Positions 28,416 to 37,682 are shown, counted from the first letter of the stretch. The stretch: 64,000 nt of DNA from Pseudoflavitalea sp. G-6-1-2 (GCF_012927185.1 NZ_JABBGB010000003.1:372001-436000), one strand, 5' to 3'. Notes: generated by a model from the sequence alone, not told the origin. Numbers and translations: made by a program.

Positions 28416-28856
28416 TTATAATTCGATACTGCTTTCTGAGTAATATTGTTTGCCATCCGCATTCCAGCTGAGTTTTACGGTGTACCGGCCGGGAAGGAAC
28501 TGCTGTTTACTGAGTTGCTGCAATGCATCTTCATTTACAGATAGTGTAATTTTTTTATCGCGGCGTGCATCGGCAGGGCAGTAGAACCAGGCTGTACCAG
28601 ATAATGATTTGCCCTTCATTTCCTGCGGGAATTGTATGGTGATATTTGAATCATCCTGCGATACGGTTGCTTTGGATGAAAGTCTGTTAGCGAGATTGGT
28701 TCCATCGATCACCTGTTGATACACCAGTTCGTCTTTGTAATATTCTTTGGTTACCAGATCGAAATTGGTCTGGGTGCATTTGTACACCAGCAGCAGGATC
28801 ATGCCTGCGAAGGCGCAGATGAAGATGGTTAGTTTATGTCCCCAGTTGAACGTCAT
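28416..28856 (-). CDS. ccoH: FixH/CcoH-like cbb3 oxidase assembly protein
   Basis: This protein of about 146 residues has one membrane helix near its start (KLTIFICAFAGMILLLVYKCT) and a periplasmic beta domain (TKEYYKDELVYQQVIDGTNLANRL). I chose ATG 28856 (MTFNWGHKL) because FixH proteins start just before the helix; the frame is open to 28892 and would overlap ccoG. FixH/CcoH stabilises assembly of cbb3 oxidase. It lies between ccoG and the SafE-like gene, as usual in this phylum. Confidence 0.85.
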   Translation of the reverse strand: MTFNWGHKLTIFICAFAGMILLLVYKCTQTNFDLVTKEYYKDELVYQQVIDGTNLANRLSSKATVSQDDSNITIQFPQEMKGKSLSGTAWFYCPADARRDKKITLSVNEDALQQLSKQQFLPGRYTVKLSWNADGKQYYSESSIEL

Positions 28857-28881
28857 AAAAAAATGTTTTAGTTCGTGAATA

Positions 28882-30297
28882 TTAGTCCGCAACCGGTCCG
28901 AGAAAATTGGTAGAGATCACATCCAGTTTCTCGTTGTTATGCCATATACCGATCTTCAGCGGTGTTTTTCTTTCATGGATCATTTTCCTTGGGAGGATGA
29001 TGAAGAATGAACCGCTTCCTTCACCCTGTTCTTTCACCTGAACATAGGAATGCCCGATAATTTCTATGCTTCCGGAACCATTATCCAGTCTGAGTTCCAG
29101 CGGAATGCTCTTGTTCGTTTTATTGGCTACTTTGATATTGTAGAGATTGGAAACGCTGTCTGTTCCACGCTCCTGATACAGCATGCCGGGTGTTCTCATG
29201 ATGGTGGTATCCACATCTTTGCGGGTCACCAGAAGAAAGGCGAGTACGGTCACCAGCACACCCAGCAGTACCGTATACAGTTTCATTCTTCCTGTGTATT
29301 GAAGCTTTTCTCTTTTTTCGATGCCATTCTCGGAAGCGTAGCGGATCAGTCCGAGTGGTTTGTTGATCTTTTCCATGATGGCATCGCAGGCATCGATGCA
29401 GGCTGTGCATCCAACGCATTCCATCTGTGTGCCGTTACGGATATCGATTCCGGTAGGACAAACTTTTACGCACTGGAAACAATCGATACAATCTCCTGTC
29501 TCAGGCGCTGCTATCTTTTTGAATTTGCCGCGTGGTTCACCGCGTTGATGATCGTAGGCTACGATCATAGAATTTCTGTCGAGCAATACACTTTGCAATC
29601 TGCCATAGGGGCAAACTACGGTACAGGCCTGCTCGCGGAAGAAAGCATACACTGCATAAAAAACACCGGAGAAAACTATGAGGGAGATAAGTCCGCCGAT
29701 ATGCTGGGATACTGGCTCCGTCATTATCTTCCAGAGATCTTTTACTCCGATGATGTATGCCAGAAAGAAGTTCGCGATTATAAAAGAACACAGGTAGAAG
29801 ATGATATGCTTGGCTGATTTCTTAAAGATCTTCTCTCCTGTCCAGGGGGCTTTGGCCAGCATCTTTTGCTGTGCTGCATCTCCTTCGATGAAGTATTCGA
29901 TCTTACGGAAGAACATTTCCATGAAGATGGTCTGGGGGCAGACCCATCCGCAAAACAACCTTCCGAATGCTGCCGTGAACAGCACAATGAATACAACAAA
30001 TGTCAGCATCCCCAGACCAAAAATGAAGAAGTCCTGTGGCCAGAAAACTTTGCCGAATAGAATGAATCTTGCCTGCGTTACATTGAAGAGGAACAGTGGC
30101 TGATCGTTCACTTCAATGAAGGGTAACGTAAAGAACAGGATGAAGAAAGCCCAGCTCACATAAGTACGGATCCTGTAAAGTTTTCCTTTGGGCTTCTGCG
30201 CGAATACCCATTTCCTTTTACCGGATTCGTCTACTGTAGCGATCCGGTCGCGGAAGGATGGATTTTCTTTTTTCGATATATCTTCTTTGCTGTTCAC
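28882..30297 (-). CDS. ccoG: Cytochrome c oxidase accessory protein CcoG (RdxA/FixG)
   Basis: This 471-residue inner-membrane ferredoxin-like protein has about five helices. Two 4Fe-4S cluster motifs are CIDCFQCVKVCPTG and CVGCTACIDACD, at about residues 265-310, and a periplasmic immunoglobulin-like tail covers about 365-471. The W-V-C-P 'GRLFCGWVCPQT' and 'CTVVCPYGRLQS' segments belong to the polyferredoxin core. CcoG is a cupric reductase needed for copper insertion into cbb3 oxidase. It is 25 bp downstream of ccoP. Confidence 0.94.
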   Translation of the reverse strand: MNSKEDISKKENPSFRDRIATVDESGKRKWVFAQKPKGKLYRIRTYVSWAFFILFFTLPFIEVNDQPLFLFNVTQARFILFGKVFWPQDFFIFGLGMLTFVVFIVLFTAAFGRLFCGWVCPQTIFMEMFFRKIEYFIEGDAAQQKMLAKAPWTGEKIFKKSAKHIIFYLCSFIIANFFLAYIIGVKDLWKIMTEPVSQHIGGLISLIVFSGVFYAVYAFFREQACTVVCPYGRLQSVLLDRNSMIVAYDHQRGEPRGKFKKIAAPETGDCIDCFQCVKVCPTGIDIRNGTQMECVGCTACIDACDAIMEKINKPLGLIRYASENGIEKREKLQYTGRMKLYTVLLGVLVTVLAFLLVTRKDVDTTIMRTPGMLYQERGTDSVSNLYNIKVANKTNKSIPLELRLDNGSGSIEIIGHSYVQVKEQGEGSGSFFIILPRKMIHERKTPLKIGIWHNNEKLDVISTNFLGPVAD

Positions 30298-30322
30298 TTC
30301 TTCCTGTGTTTATGAATGAAGA

Positions 30323-31471
30323 CTATTTGGCTGAAAGGCTTGCACTGTCTGGTTTTGCAGCGGAAGTGCTGTCGGTTGCTGCACCTCCTTCTTTGTACAA
30401 TTCACCCTGCTTTTCTTTTGCATTTGGAGGATTGCTTCCATGGATGGATTTGATAAAGCTGGTAACCTGTGCGATCTGCATGGGGCTGAGGTCTTCTTTC
30501 CAGCTGCGCATACCTTTTTCCGGCCATCCGTATTTCACCGATTTGAAAACCTCCGCGAGACTGCCGCCATGCAACCAGTAATCGTCGGTGAGGTTCGGAC
30601 CAACAGTGCCTTCGCCGGATTTACCATGGCAGGGAGCGCAGTTCTGCTGGAATACCATTTTACCTGCATCTATTGCACCGGCATCGGTGAGCAGTTTCAC
30701 ATTATTCTCGTCTACGTTGTTAGCTGATTTTTTCAGGTAAGCTGCTTTCTGTGCTTCTGCTTTTTCCATGGCGATAGCAAACTCCTGTTGACTTAACGGA
30801 GCAGTTTCTGAAACGTGGTAACGCCAGATGTACACGCATGCGAAGATGATGGTGCCATAGAAACCGTAGAGCCACCAGGGCGGGAGACGATTGTCGAGTT
30901 CGCGGATGCCATCGTATTCGTGATCGAGCTCAAGCGCTTTTTCCTGCTCGATGGGTTTGAAGCTGTTGAGTTTGATCCAGATGGATTTCCATTTCGGTGT
31001 TTTGCGTGCAATACCTTTCTGGGCTTTCACTCTGTTGAGGAATACACGCAGCTGCCAGAGCAGTGCGGCGATCACCAGCAGTTCTACTCCAATCACTCCC
31101 GTGATCAATCCGAATGCTGTGGACGAAAGGGCCGGAGCCTGCGACAGTACTGAAGTTGCTGCCGGTGCATCCTGCGCAAAAAGCGGAGCTCCGAAGAGCA
31201 GCGCTGCAACAGAGAGTACAGCAGCGGCCATATTTTCGTTTTTCTTTTTTGCTTCTTTTTCTTTCTCCTGCTCGTAGAAATATGCTGCTGTTCCGGTGAG
31301 TACGTTTGCCAGGAAAATGATGATCAGCATCAGTATGAACATAATCACTATCAGCATCACCACCATGGGGTCCATGATGGAGTGAGGCTTTGGCGGATCG
31401 CCCACTTCCCGTGCAAAGGTGAAGCAAGAGGCTGCGAGTAAAGGCAGGAGCAGTGCTATTCTTTTGGTCAT
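30323..31471 (-). CDS. ccoP: cbb3-type cytochrome c oxidase subunit CcoP (monoheme form)
   Basis: This 382-residue protein has an N-terminal signal, a membrane helix near residues 35-60, another two at about 85-150, and a helix near 205-225. A periplasmic cytochrome c domain carries a single CxxCH (NCAPCHG, about residue 283). The linker contains the CcoP 'DGIRELDNRLPPWWLYGFYGTII' motif. Proteobacterial CcoP carries two hemes; only one is visible here, as usual in Bacteroidota. The first 150 residues include extra hydrophobic segments before the CcoP core, which may represent a CcoQ-like addition. Confidence 0.93.
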   Translation of the reverse strand: MTKRIALLLPLLAASCFTFAREVGDPPKPHSIMDPMVVMLIVIMFILMLIIIFLANVLTGTAAYFYEQEKEKEAKKKNENMAAAVLSVAALLFGAPLFAQDAPAATSVLSQAPALSSTAFGLITGVIGVELLVIAALLWQLRVFLNRVKAQKGIARKTPKWKSIWIKLNSFKPIEQEKALELDHEYDGIRELDNRLPPWWLYGFYGTIIFACVYIWRYHVSETAPLSQQEFAIAMEKAEAQKAAYLKKSANNVDENNVKLLTDAGAIDAGKMVFQQNCAPCHGKSGEGTVGPNLTDDYWLHGGSLAEVFKSVKYGWPEKGMRSWKEDLSPMQIAQVTSFIKSIHGSNPPNAKEKQGELYKEGGAATDSTSAAKPDSASLSAK

Positions 31472-31493
31472 TGTATTTCTCTTTTTGAATTGT

Positions 31494-31652
31494 TTAGTCC
31501 AGCGGAATTCTGCTGATATCCTTCAATCTGTTTTTATCTGTTTTCAATACCCATAGGAGCATGCCCAGGAAGAATAATCCGAATATGATGAAGCTGAGCA
31601 ATGGGTAGATGCTTACGCCGGTGATCTTTTCGAGATAGTGTACAAACTTCAT
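31494..31652 (-). CDS. ccoQ: CcoQ/FixQ-like small oxidase subunit
   Basis: This 52-residue protein starts MKFVHYLEKITGVSIYP, has one membrane helix (LLSFIIFGLFFLGMLLWVL), then a short charged tail ending KDISRIPLD. Position between ccoNO (5 bp) and ccoP (22 bp), size and topology fit CcoQ, the small single-helix subunit of cbb3 oxidase. Confidence 0.88.
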   Translation of the reverse strand: MKFVHYLEKITGVSIYPLLSFIIFGLFFLGMLLWVLKTDKNRLKDISRIPLD

Positions 31653-31657
31653 GATGC

Positions 31658-33784
31658 TTAATTTTGAGTAACTTCTTTAGGTACTGCTTTGATGTCTTTT
31701 CCCATGCGTTGCAGATAGGCGATCAGCGCCACGATCTCCGCATTGCTGGCGGTTTCTATCTTATCGGTTTTAAGGCTTTTTTTGATGCTTTCGGCCTGTT
31801 CCATCAAGGCTTTGTTGGCCTGCTGATCGAATCCTTCGGGATAGGGAACGCCCATTTTCTGCATGGCCCTGATCTTGGCGGGGGTGGATGCTGTATCGAT
31901 CTTATCGTCTAGCAGCCATGGATAAGCGGGCATGATAGATCCGGGGCTCATGATCCTTGGATCGAGCATGTGGTTGTAGTGCCAGCTGTCAGGATACTTG
32001 CCGCCTTCGCGCGCGAGGTCCGGGCCTGTTCTCTTCGATCCCCACTGGAAGGGGTGATCGTATACGAACTCACCTGCTTTGGAGTACTCACCATATCTCG
32101 CTACTTCATCTCTGAATGGACGGATCATTTGCGAGTGACAGGTATAGCAACCTTCTCTCACATAGATGTCACGGCCCTGTAACTCAAGCGGGGTGTAAGG
32201 TTGAACGCTGCTGATAGTTGGCACGTTCGATTTCACCAGAAAAGTGGGAATAATTTCAAGCGCACCGCCAATACCCACTACTATGAGGCTCATCACCAGC
32301 ATGGTCATTGGTTTCTTCTCGATCCAGCGGTGCCAGTATTCGCGAACCGGTGAATGTTCTTTAACGATGGGAGCTGCTTCTGCTGCTTCGTTTGCAATGA
32401 ACTTACCCTGCTTCACAGTTTTGTAGAGGTTGTAAACCATCATCACAGCACCAATAATGTAAAGGGTACCACCAATACTGCGGGTTACATACATTGGAAT
32501 GATATGCGTAACGGTTTCGAGAAACTGGAATTTCAGTTGTCCTTCTTCTGTGAAGGTTTTCCACATCTGCGCCTGCGCAAATCCAGCCCAGTAGAGAGGA
32601 ATGGCGTATACGAGTATGCCGATGGTGCCGAGCCAGAAATGGTTGTTGGCGAGTTTCTTAGAATAGAGCTGCGTGCCGTACATTTTCGGAATAAGGTAGT
32701 AGAGCATACCAAATGCCATGAAACCATTCCATCCGAGACCGCCGATATGCACGTGTGCAATGGTCCAGTCGGTGAAGTGAGAAATGGCGTTCACACTTTT
32801 GAGACTCATCATCGGCCCTTCGAAAGTGGCCATGCCATAACAGGTAACTGCCACCACAAAGAATTTGAGTACGGGTTCTTCGCGCACTTTGTCCCATGCG
32901 CCGCGGAGCGTGAACAATCCATTCAGCATACCACCCCATGATGGAGCGATGAGCATGATGGAGAATACCACACCAAGGCTCTGAGCCCAGTCTGGAAGCG
33001 CGGTGTAGAGCAGGTGGTGCGGACCAGCCCAGATGTAAATGAAGATGAGCGCCCAGAAGTGAATGATAGATAAACGATATGAATACACCGGTCTGTTAGC
33101 GGCTTTCGGCAGAAAATAATACATCAGGCCGAGAATAGGCGTAGTGAGAAAGAATGCCACGGCATTGTGGCCGTACCACCATTGCACCAATGCATCCTGC
33201 ACGCCTGCATACCAGCTGTAGCTTTTCATAAAACTTACCGGCAATTCGAATGAGTTCACAATATGCAGCATGGCAACGGTAACCCAGGTGGCGATATAAA
33301 ACCAGATGGCAACGTATAAATGCTTCTCTCTTCTTTTGATGATGGTACCAAACATATTGATACCGAAAACAATCCAGATGAGCGTGATGGCAATATCGAT
33401 GGGCCATTCCAGTTCTGCATATTCTTTACCGGTGGTATAACCGGCCAGCAGTGTAATGGCTGCCGCAACGATAATGCCCTGCCATCCCCAGAAGTGAAGC
33501 CAGCTGAGTCTGTCGCTGTACATGCGGCTTTTGCAGAGACGCTGCAACGAATAATACACACCGGTGAAAATACAGTTGCCCACAAATGCGAAGATCACTG
33601 CATTGGTGTGCAGTGGACGAACCCTACCGAAAGTGGTGGGAGCGAGGTTGAGTGAAGTGCCGGGAGCATAGAGCTGGATGGCTGCATACAGCCCGCCGAG
33701 CATTCCTACGATACCCCAGAACAGGGTTGCATAACCGAACCATTTGACGATCTTGTTGTCGTAATAAAATTTCTCTAACTGCAT
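31658..33784 (-). CDS. ccoN: Fused cbb3 oxidase subunits I and II (CcoN-CcoO)
   Basis: This 708-residue protein combines two subunits. Residues 1-470 are the heme-copper catalytic subunit with about twelve helices, conserved histidines in 'LHTNAVIFAFVGN' and 'WWYGHNAVAFFLTTPIL', and further ones in 'DWTIAHVHIGGLGWNGF'. Residues about 480-708 are CcoO, with one helix and a heme c site EGCYTCHSQMIRPFRDE. Fusion of CcoN and CcoO is the norm in Bacteroidota. The enzyme reduces oxygen with high affinity and pumps protons under low oxygen. Confidence 0.96.
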   Translation of the reverse strand: MQLEKFYYDNKIVKWFGYATLFWGIVGMLGGLYAAIQLYAPGTSLNLAPTTFGRVRPLHTNAVIFAFVGNCIFTGVYYSLQRLCKSRMYSDRLSWLHFWGWQGIIVAAAITLLAGYTTGKEYAELEWPIDIAITLIWIVFGINMFGTIIKRREKHLYVAIWFYIATWVTVAMLHIVNSFELPVSFMKSYSWYAGVQDALVQWWYGHNAVAFFLTTPILGLMYYFLPKAANRPVYSYRLSIIHFWALIFIYIWAGPHHLLYTALPDWAQSLGVVFSIMLIAPSWGGMLNGLFTLRGAWDKVREEPVLKFFVVAVTCYGMATFEGPMMSLKSVNAISHFTDWTIAHVHIGGLGWNGFMAFGMLYYLIPKMYGTQLYSKKLANNHFWLGTIGILVYAIPLYWAGFAQAQMWKTFTEEGQLKFQFLETVTHIIPMYVTRSIGGTLYIIGAVMMVYNLYKTVKQGKFIANEAAEAAPIVKEHSPVREYWHRWIEKKPMTMLVMSLIVVGIGGALEIIPTFLVKSNVPTISSVQPYTPLELQGRDIYVREGCYTCHSQMIRPFRDEVARYGEYSKAGEFVYDHPFQWGSKRTGPDLAREGGKYPDSWHYNHMLDPRIMSPGSIMPAYPWLLDDKIDTASTPAKIRAMQKMGVPYPEGFDQQANKALMEQAESIKKSLKTDKIETASNAEIVALIAYLQRMGKDIKAVPKEVTQN

Positions 33785-33821
33785 AACGTTTTGTTTCAGG
33801 AGTCAGTGAGGCTGTTAAGAA

Positions 33822-33992
33822 TTATTGGTTGTCTGAATCTGTTGCGGATGCTGGTTTATCGTCGAAGAGGATGCGCAGCGGCGGCGAATATTCATCATCG
33901 TACTGTTTGTCTTTGATGCTCCAGCAGAAGGCTGCGAGGAAGATGCCTGCAATGCTTACACTGGCGATGATCAGGAGGATTATTACACTCAT
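33822..33992 (-). CDS. ccoS: cbb3 oxidase assembly protein CcoS
   Basis: This 56-residue protein starts MSVIILLIIASVSIAGIFLA, a single helix, followed by AFCWSIKDKQYDDEYSPPLRIL. This 'F.W..k.gQydD...P..riL.dD' pattern is diagnostic for CcoS. It is the first gene after the operator-promoter region at 34010-34075, 37 bp before ccoN, so it heads the oxidase operon. Confidence 0.93.
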   Translation of the reverse strand: MSVIILLIIASVSIAGIFLAAFCWSIKDKQYDDEYSPPLRILFDDKPASATDSDNQ

Positions 33993-34009
33993 ACCTTCGG
34001 ATTGATGCT

Positions 34010-34017
34010 CAAAAGTA
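34010..34017 (-). promoter_or_regulatory. -7 promoter element of the cco operon
   Basis: TACTTTTG on the minus strand is a perfect TAnnTTTG match 18 bp before the ccoS start. No TTG is seen at the -33 position, consistent with an activator-dependent promoter. Its centre is exactly 55 bp from the centre of the palindrome at 34062-34075. Confidence 0.65.
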
Positions 34018-34061
34018 GAATGCGGGCTATGCCTGTGAAATGATTACACTTATATGACAAA

Positions 34062-34075
34062 CTGATTTTAATCAG
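34062..34075. promoter_or_regulatory. FNR-like operator, CTGAT-TTTA-ATCAG
   Basis: A perfect palindrome and the reverse complement of the one at 25125-25138. It is located upstream of ccoS and just past the ccoI stop. The position fits class I activation of the oxidase operon by a CRP/FNR protein. Confidence 0.75.
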
Positions 34076-34088
34076 GTATCTGATCGGC

Positions 34089-36482
34089 TCAGAGTTTCCA
34101 TCGCGATGCAATGAAATTGCTGCATCCGAAAGTGAGCAGTACAATGCTGAGGCTGCTTGCAGGCATGAGTATTGCCGCGATCAATGGAGATAAGATGCCC
34201 TGTACTGCAAAGCAGATGCCGACAATATTGTAGAGGATGCTCATTATAAAGCTGGCCAGCACGATGTTTCTGTTGGCTTTGCAAAGTTGGATGAAGAGCG
34301 GGAGTTTATGCAGTTGCGATGCTTCGAGAATGGCATCGCTGGCAGGAGTGAAGTTGTTGCTGTCTTCTGTTATGGCGATACCTATATTGCTTTGTTTGAG
34401 AGCCCCGGCATCGTTGAGGCCGTCGCCGATCATCATCACCACTTGTTTCTTTTGTTGCAGTTGCTGAATGCAATGCAATTTGTCTTCGGGTTTCTGATCG
34501 AAGAGCAACAGCGCCTCATCGCCCATCAGATGCTGCAAATACTGGCGTTCAGCGCTGTTGTCTCCGGAGAGTACAGAGAGCTTCTTATGCTTGCCTAACT
34601 GGTTTACAAGATCGGGAATGCAGGGGCGGTAACGGTTCCGCACACGGAAGAAACCGGTTAATTGCCCGTCTATGGCGAGATACACCGATGTGCCTGCATT
34701 GTTTGCGGAGGTAACACCCACATGCGCGGATGAACCCAATGTAATCTGATGACCCAGCACAAAACCTTCGATGCCATATCCGGGTACTTCGCGGTACTGA
34801 TGAACCGGCAGATTATTTTCTGCATTGAAATATTGTGCAATGACCTTGCTCAGCGGATGTGTTGATTGTGCAGCCAATGCTGTAACGGCTTGTTGCAGAT
34901 CGAGGGGTAACAGACTTCCCTCAAATACAACATCCTGTTCTTTGGTAGTGGTGAGAGTACCGGTCTTATCGAAAACAATATGATTGGCATTGGCGATATC
35001 TTCGATGGCCTGTGCGCCACGGAGATAGAAGCGGTTGCGACCGAGAATGCGGAGCACATTGCCATTGGTGAAGCTGTTGCTCAGCAGCAATGCACAGGGG
35101 CATGCAACGATGAGCACTGCAGTGATTACATTCCAGACTTTGCTGCTGTCGGTGAAACCCCAGTAGATGGCTGCGATGGCAGTGATGCTGAAAACGATCA
35201 CGGTAAACCATTTACTGAGCAGGTGTACGAAAGAGATATTTTTTTCCTGCGGTTCTTTTTTGAATTCGTCGCGGAGCCAGAGTTTGGTGAGGTATCCCTG
35301 CGCCACTTCTTTGATCACTAATAATTCAATGGCATTGCCGGTTTGCTTACCGCCGGCATAGAGCAGTTCTCCCATTTCTTTCTGCACTGGAATCGATTCT
35401 CCCGTTACGAAGCTGTAATCCACGGCTGCATTGCCTTTGGTGAGAATGCCATCGGCGGGGATGAGCTCCTGATTATGGATCAGTAAAGTATCGCCGGGTT
35501 TGATGTCGGGGAGAGCAGTAGGAATTTTCTTGCCATCTTTCAGAACAGTGACGGCAATGGGGAAGTAGGATGTGTAATCGCGGTCGAAGGAAAGTTGCTG
35601 GTAGGTTCTATCCTGCAACACACGGCCGAGCAGCATAAAGAAAACGATGCCACTCATGGAGTCGAAGTAGCCGGCGCCGGTTCCTGAGAAAACTTCGTAC
35701 AAACTTCTGGAGAATGTAACCAGGATGGCGAGTGCGATCGGGGCATCGATATTGAGAAAGCGGTTTTTCAGTCCGTTCCATGCTGCGGAGAAAAACGGCT
35801 GCGCACTAAAGAAAAATACCGGCAGCGCCAGCAAAACGTTGATTGTCCGGAATGCAGACTGCAGGCTTATTTCAGCGTTCTCCAGACCAAGGTATTCCGG
35901 GAAGCTGAGCAGCATGATGTTGGCGAAAGAAAATCCAGCCACGCCCAGTTGATAGATCATGCGTTTTTTTATCCGGGGTGGCTGGTGTTGCAGATCGTGT
36001 AAAGAGATGTATGGTTCGTATCCGATTGAGTTCAATAGTTCGGCGCATTCGCGCAGTGTGATCATCCGGTGATCAAATACGATGCTCACTTCTTTGCGGG
36101 TGAAATGCACACGGGCACTGATAACACCTGGATTGAGCTTGTGCAGATTTTCGAGCAGATACAGGCAGCTGCTGCAATGGATGGAAGGAAGATAGAAAGT
36201 TACATGCGTCTGGCGATCGTCTTCAAAACTGATCAGCCGTTGCCGGATGCCGGCTTCTTCGAGGAAAGCAAATTTATCTTTTCTTATTTCGATCCGTTGG
36301 TTGATGCCCGGTTGCTGATTGAGATCGTAGTATTCGCAAAGACCATTATCATTGAGCAGACGATACACCATTTTGCATCCTTCGCAGCAGAATGTCTTCT
36401 GCTGGAATGTGATCTTTTCAGATTTGCATGCTTCGCCGCAATGAAAACAGATTATTTTGCTGGTGGTGATTGTTGCGCCCAT
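34089..36482 (-). CDS. ccoI: Heavy-metal (copper) translocating P1B-type ATPase, CcoI-like
   Basis: This 797-residue inner-membrane pump has an N-terminal cysteine-rich metal domain (ICFHCGEACKS, FCCEGCKMVYRLL), an HMA-like domain with SIHCSSCLYLLENL, and eight helices. Other motifs are the ion site ACPCALLLS, the TGES-type actuator (FVTGESIPVQ), the phosphorylation site FDKTGTLT and the hinge MIGDGLNDAGAL. The double N-terminal metal domain is typical of CcoI/FixI, which exports copper for cbb3 assembly. It is upstream of ccoS in the same orientation but has its own candidate promoter and FNR-like site. Confidence 0.93.
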   Translation of the reverse strand: MGATITTSKIICFHCGEACKSEKITFQQKTFCCEGCKMVYRLLNDNGLCEYYDLNQQPGINQRIEIRKDKFAFLEEAGIRQRLISFEDDRQTHVTFYLPSIHCSSCLYLLENLHKLNPGVISARVHFTRKEVSIVFDHRMITLRECAELLNSIGYEPYISLHDLQHQPPRIKKRMIYQLGVAGFSFANIMLLSFPEYLGLENAEISLQSAFRTINVLLALPVFFFSAQPFFSAAWNGLKNRFLNIDAPIALAILVTFSRSLYEVFSGTGAGYFDSMSGIVFFMLLGRVLQDRTYQQLSFDRDYTSYFPIAVTVLKDGKKIPTALPDIKPGDTLLIHNQELIPADGILTKGNAAVDYSFVTGESIPVQKEMGELLYAGGKQTGNAIELLVIKEVAQGYLTKLWLRDEFKKEPQEKNISFVHLLSKWFTVIVFSITAIAAIYWGFTDSSKVWNVITAVLIVACPCALLLSNSFTNGNVLRILGRNRFYLRGAQAIEDIANANHIVFDKTGTLTTTKEQDVVFEGSLLPLDLQQAVTALAAQSTHPLSKVIAQYFNAENNLPVHQYREVPGYGIEGFVLGHQITLGSSAHVGVTSANNAGTSVYLAIDGQLTGFFRVRNRYRPCIPDLVNQLGKHKKLSVLSGDNSAERQYLQHLMGDEALLLFDQKPEDKLHCIQQLQQKKQVVMMIGDGLNDAGALKQSNIGIAITEDSNNFTPASDAILEASQLHKLPLFIQLCKANRNIVLASFIMSILYNIVGICFAVQGILSPLIAAILMPASSLSIVLLTFGCSNFIASRWKL

Positions 36483-36499
36483 ACCGGAGATTTACGCTG

Positions 36500-36507
36500 C
36501 GAATGTA
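36500..36507 (-). promoter_or_regulatory. -7-like promoter element of ccoI
   Basis: TACATTCG on the minus strand, 17 bp before the ccoI start. It differs from TAnnTTTG at one base. Its centre is 55 bp from the centre of the imperfect palindrome at 36552-36565, the same spacing as at the cco operon promoter. Confidence 0.5.
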
Positions 36508-36551
36508 GCAACACAGTGGTTCTGAGGGTTTGACACCACTCACATGGTTTC

Positions 36552-36565
36552 CTGATTTTCGTCAT
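36552..36565. promoter_or_regulatory. Imperfect FNR-like operator, CTGAT-TTTC-GTCAT
   Basis: This site keeps the TGA-N6-TCA core of the two perfect palindromes. It sits between the divergent ccoI and REC-CRP genes, so it may control ccoI and autoregulate the regulator gene. Confidence 0.5.
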
Positions 36566-36606
36566 ATTTACCATATGATGCCGGTTAAATCTGTAATTTT
36601 AGCGCC

Positions 36607-37665
36607 ATGAAAACGATACTGGTGATCGATGATAACAACGATATCCGCGAGAACACTGCGGAGATCCTTAGCCTGGCAGGTTATCGGACATTTACGGCGG
36701 AGAATGGCAAGAAAGGAGTGGAGCTGGCAAGCCGTGAAAAACCTGACCTAATCGTATGCGACATCATGATGCCCGAACTGGATGGATACGGCGTGCTGCA
36801 TCTGCTGAAGAACAGACCGGGCACCGGGAATATTCCGTTCATCTTTCTCACAGCAAAAACGGAGCGGGGCGATTTCCGGAAAGGCATGGAAATGGGCGCC
36901 GACGATTATATCACTAAACCCTTCGATGATATCGAACTGCTGAAAGCCATCGAGACACGCCTCAAAAAAATGAGTGTGATAGAAGCGCAGTATTCGCAGG
37001 GAGAACAGGGGGCGAATGAGTTGCTGAAAGAATTGAAAACTTCCGGACTCATCACCCTCGATCCAACCGAATACGGCAGCGAACGCATCCCTAAAAAAAG
37101 TATCGTTTACAACGAAGGCAAACGCCCGAAGTTCTTATACCATCTGAAGAGTGGAAAGATCAAAACATTCCGGCTGCACGAAGATGGGAAGGAATACATC
37201 ACCAATCTTTACAGTGCCGGTGACTATCTCGGCCATGTGGCGCTGCTGGAGAACAACTCCTACGATGATACCGCCGAAGTACTCGAAGAAGCGGAAGTGG
37301 TAATGATCCCCAAGGATGATTTCCTCACCGCCGTGTACAACGATATGGGCATCGCTACGCGCTTCATCAAACTGATCTCCCGCGACGTGAAGGAGAAGGA
37401 AGAAAGACTGCTGCGCCTGGCCTACGATTCGCTCCGGAAGCGGGTTGCGAGGGCATTGATTGATATTCATCAGAAGTTCAATGGTAACCAGCCGGCCCAA
37501 CAGGCCATCGATATACCCCGTGAAGATATTGCCCAGTATGTGGGCACGGCAACGGAAAGCCTGATCCGCACCCTGAGCGATTTCAAATCGGAAAAACTGA
37601 TCGAGATCCGGGAGGGAAAAATACGCATACTTCAGGCGGAAAAACTCAGCAACCTCTTGTTCTAA
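36607..37665 (+). CDS. Response regulator fused to a CRP/FNR-type DNA-binding domain
   Basis: This 352-residue regulator has a REC domain at residues 1-122 (acidic pocket VIDDNND, phospho-acceptor Asp in IVCDIMMPELDG, FLTAKTE, TKPFD). A cyclic-nucleotide-binding-like beta domain covers about 150-270 and a CRP-type winged HTH about 275-345 (IPREDIAQYVGTATESLIRTL). There are no cysteines placed like the FNR cluster ligands, so sensing probably comes through phosphorylation. In the recognition helix E-S-L-I-R, the serine that FNR uses is isoleucine. Its neighbour ccoI and nearby candidate sites suggest control of cbb3 respiration and ric. The kinase at 25207 is a candidate partner. Confidence 0.92.
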   Translation: MKTILVIDDNNDIRENTAEILSLAGYRTFTAENGKKGVELASREKPDLIVCDIMMPELDGYGVLHLLKNRPGTGNIPFIFLTAKTERGDFRKGMEMGADDYITKPFDDIELLKAIETRLKKMSVIEAQYSQGEQGANELLKELKTSGLITLDPTEYGSERIPKKSIVYNEGKRPKFLYHLKSGKIKTFRLHEDGKEYITNLYSAGDYLGHVALLENNSYDDTAEVLEEAEVVMIPKDDFLTAVYNDMGIATRFIKLISRDVKEKEERLLRLAYDSLRKRVARALIDIHQKFNGNQPAQQAIDIPREDIAQYVGTATESLIRTLSDFKSEKLIEIREGKIRILQAEKLSNLLF

Positions 37666-37682
37666 AAGTATATTTTTGCCGC

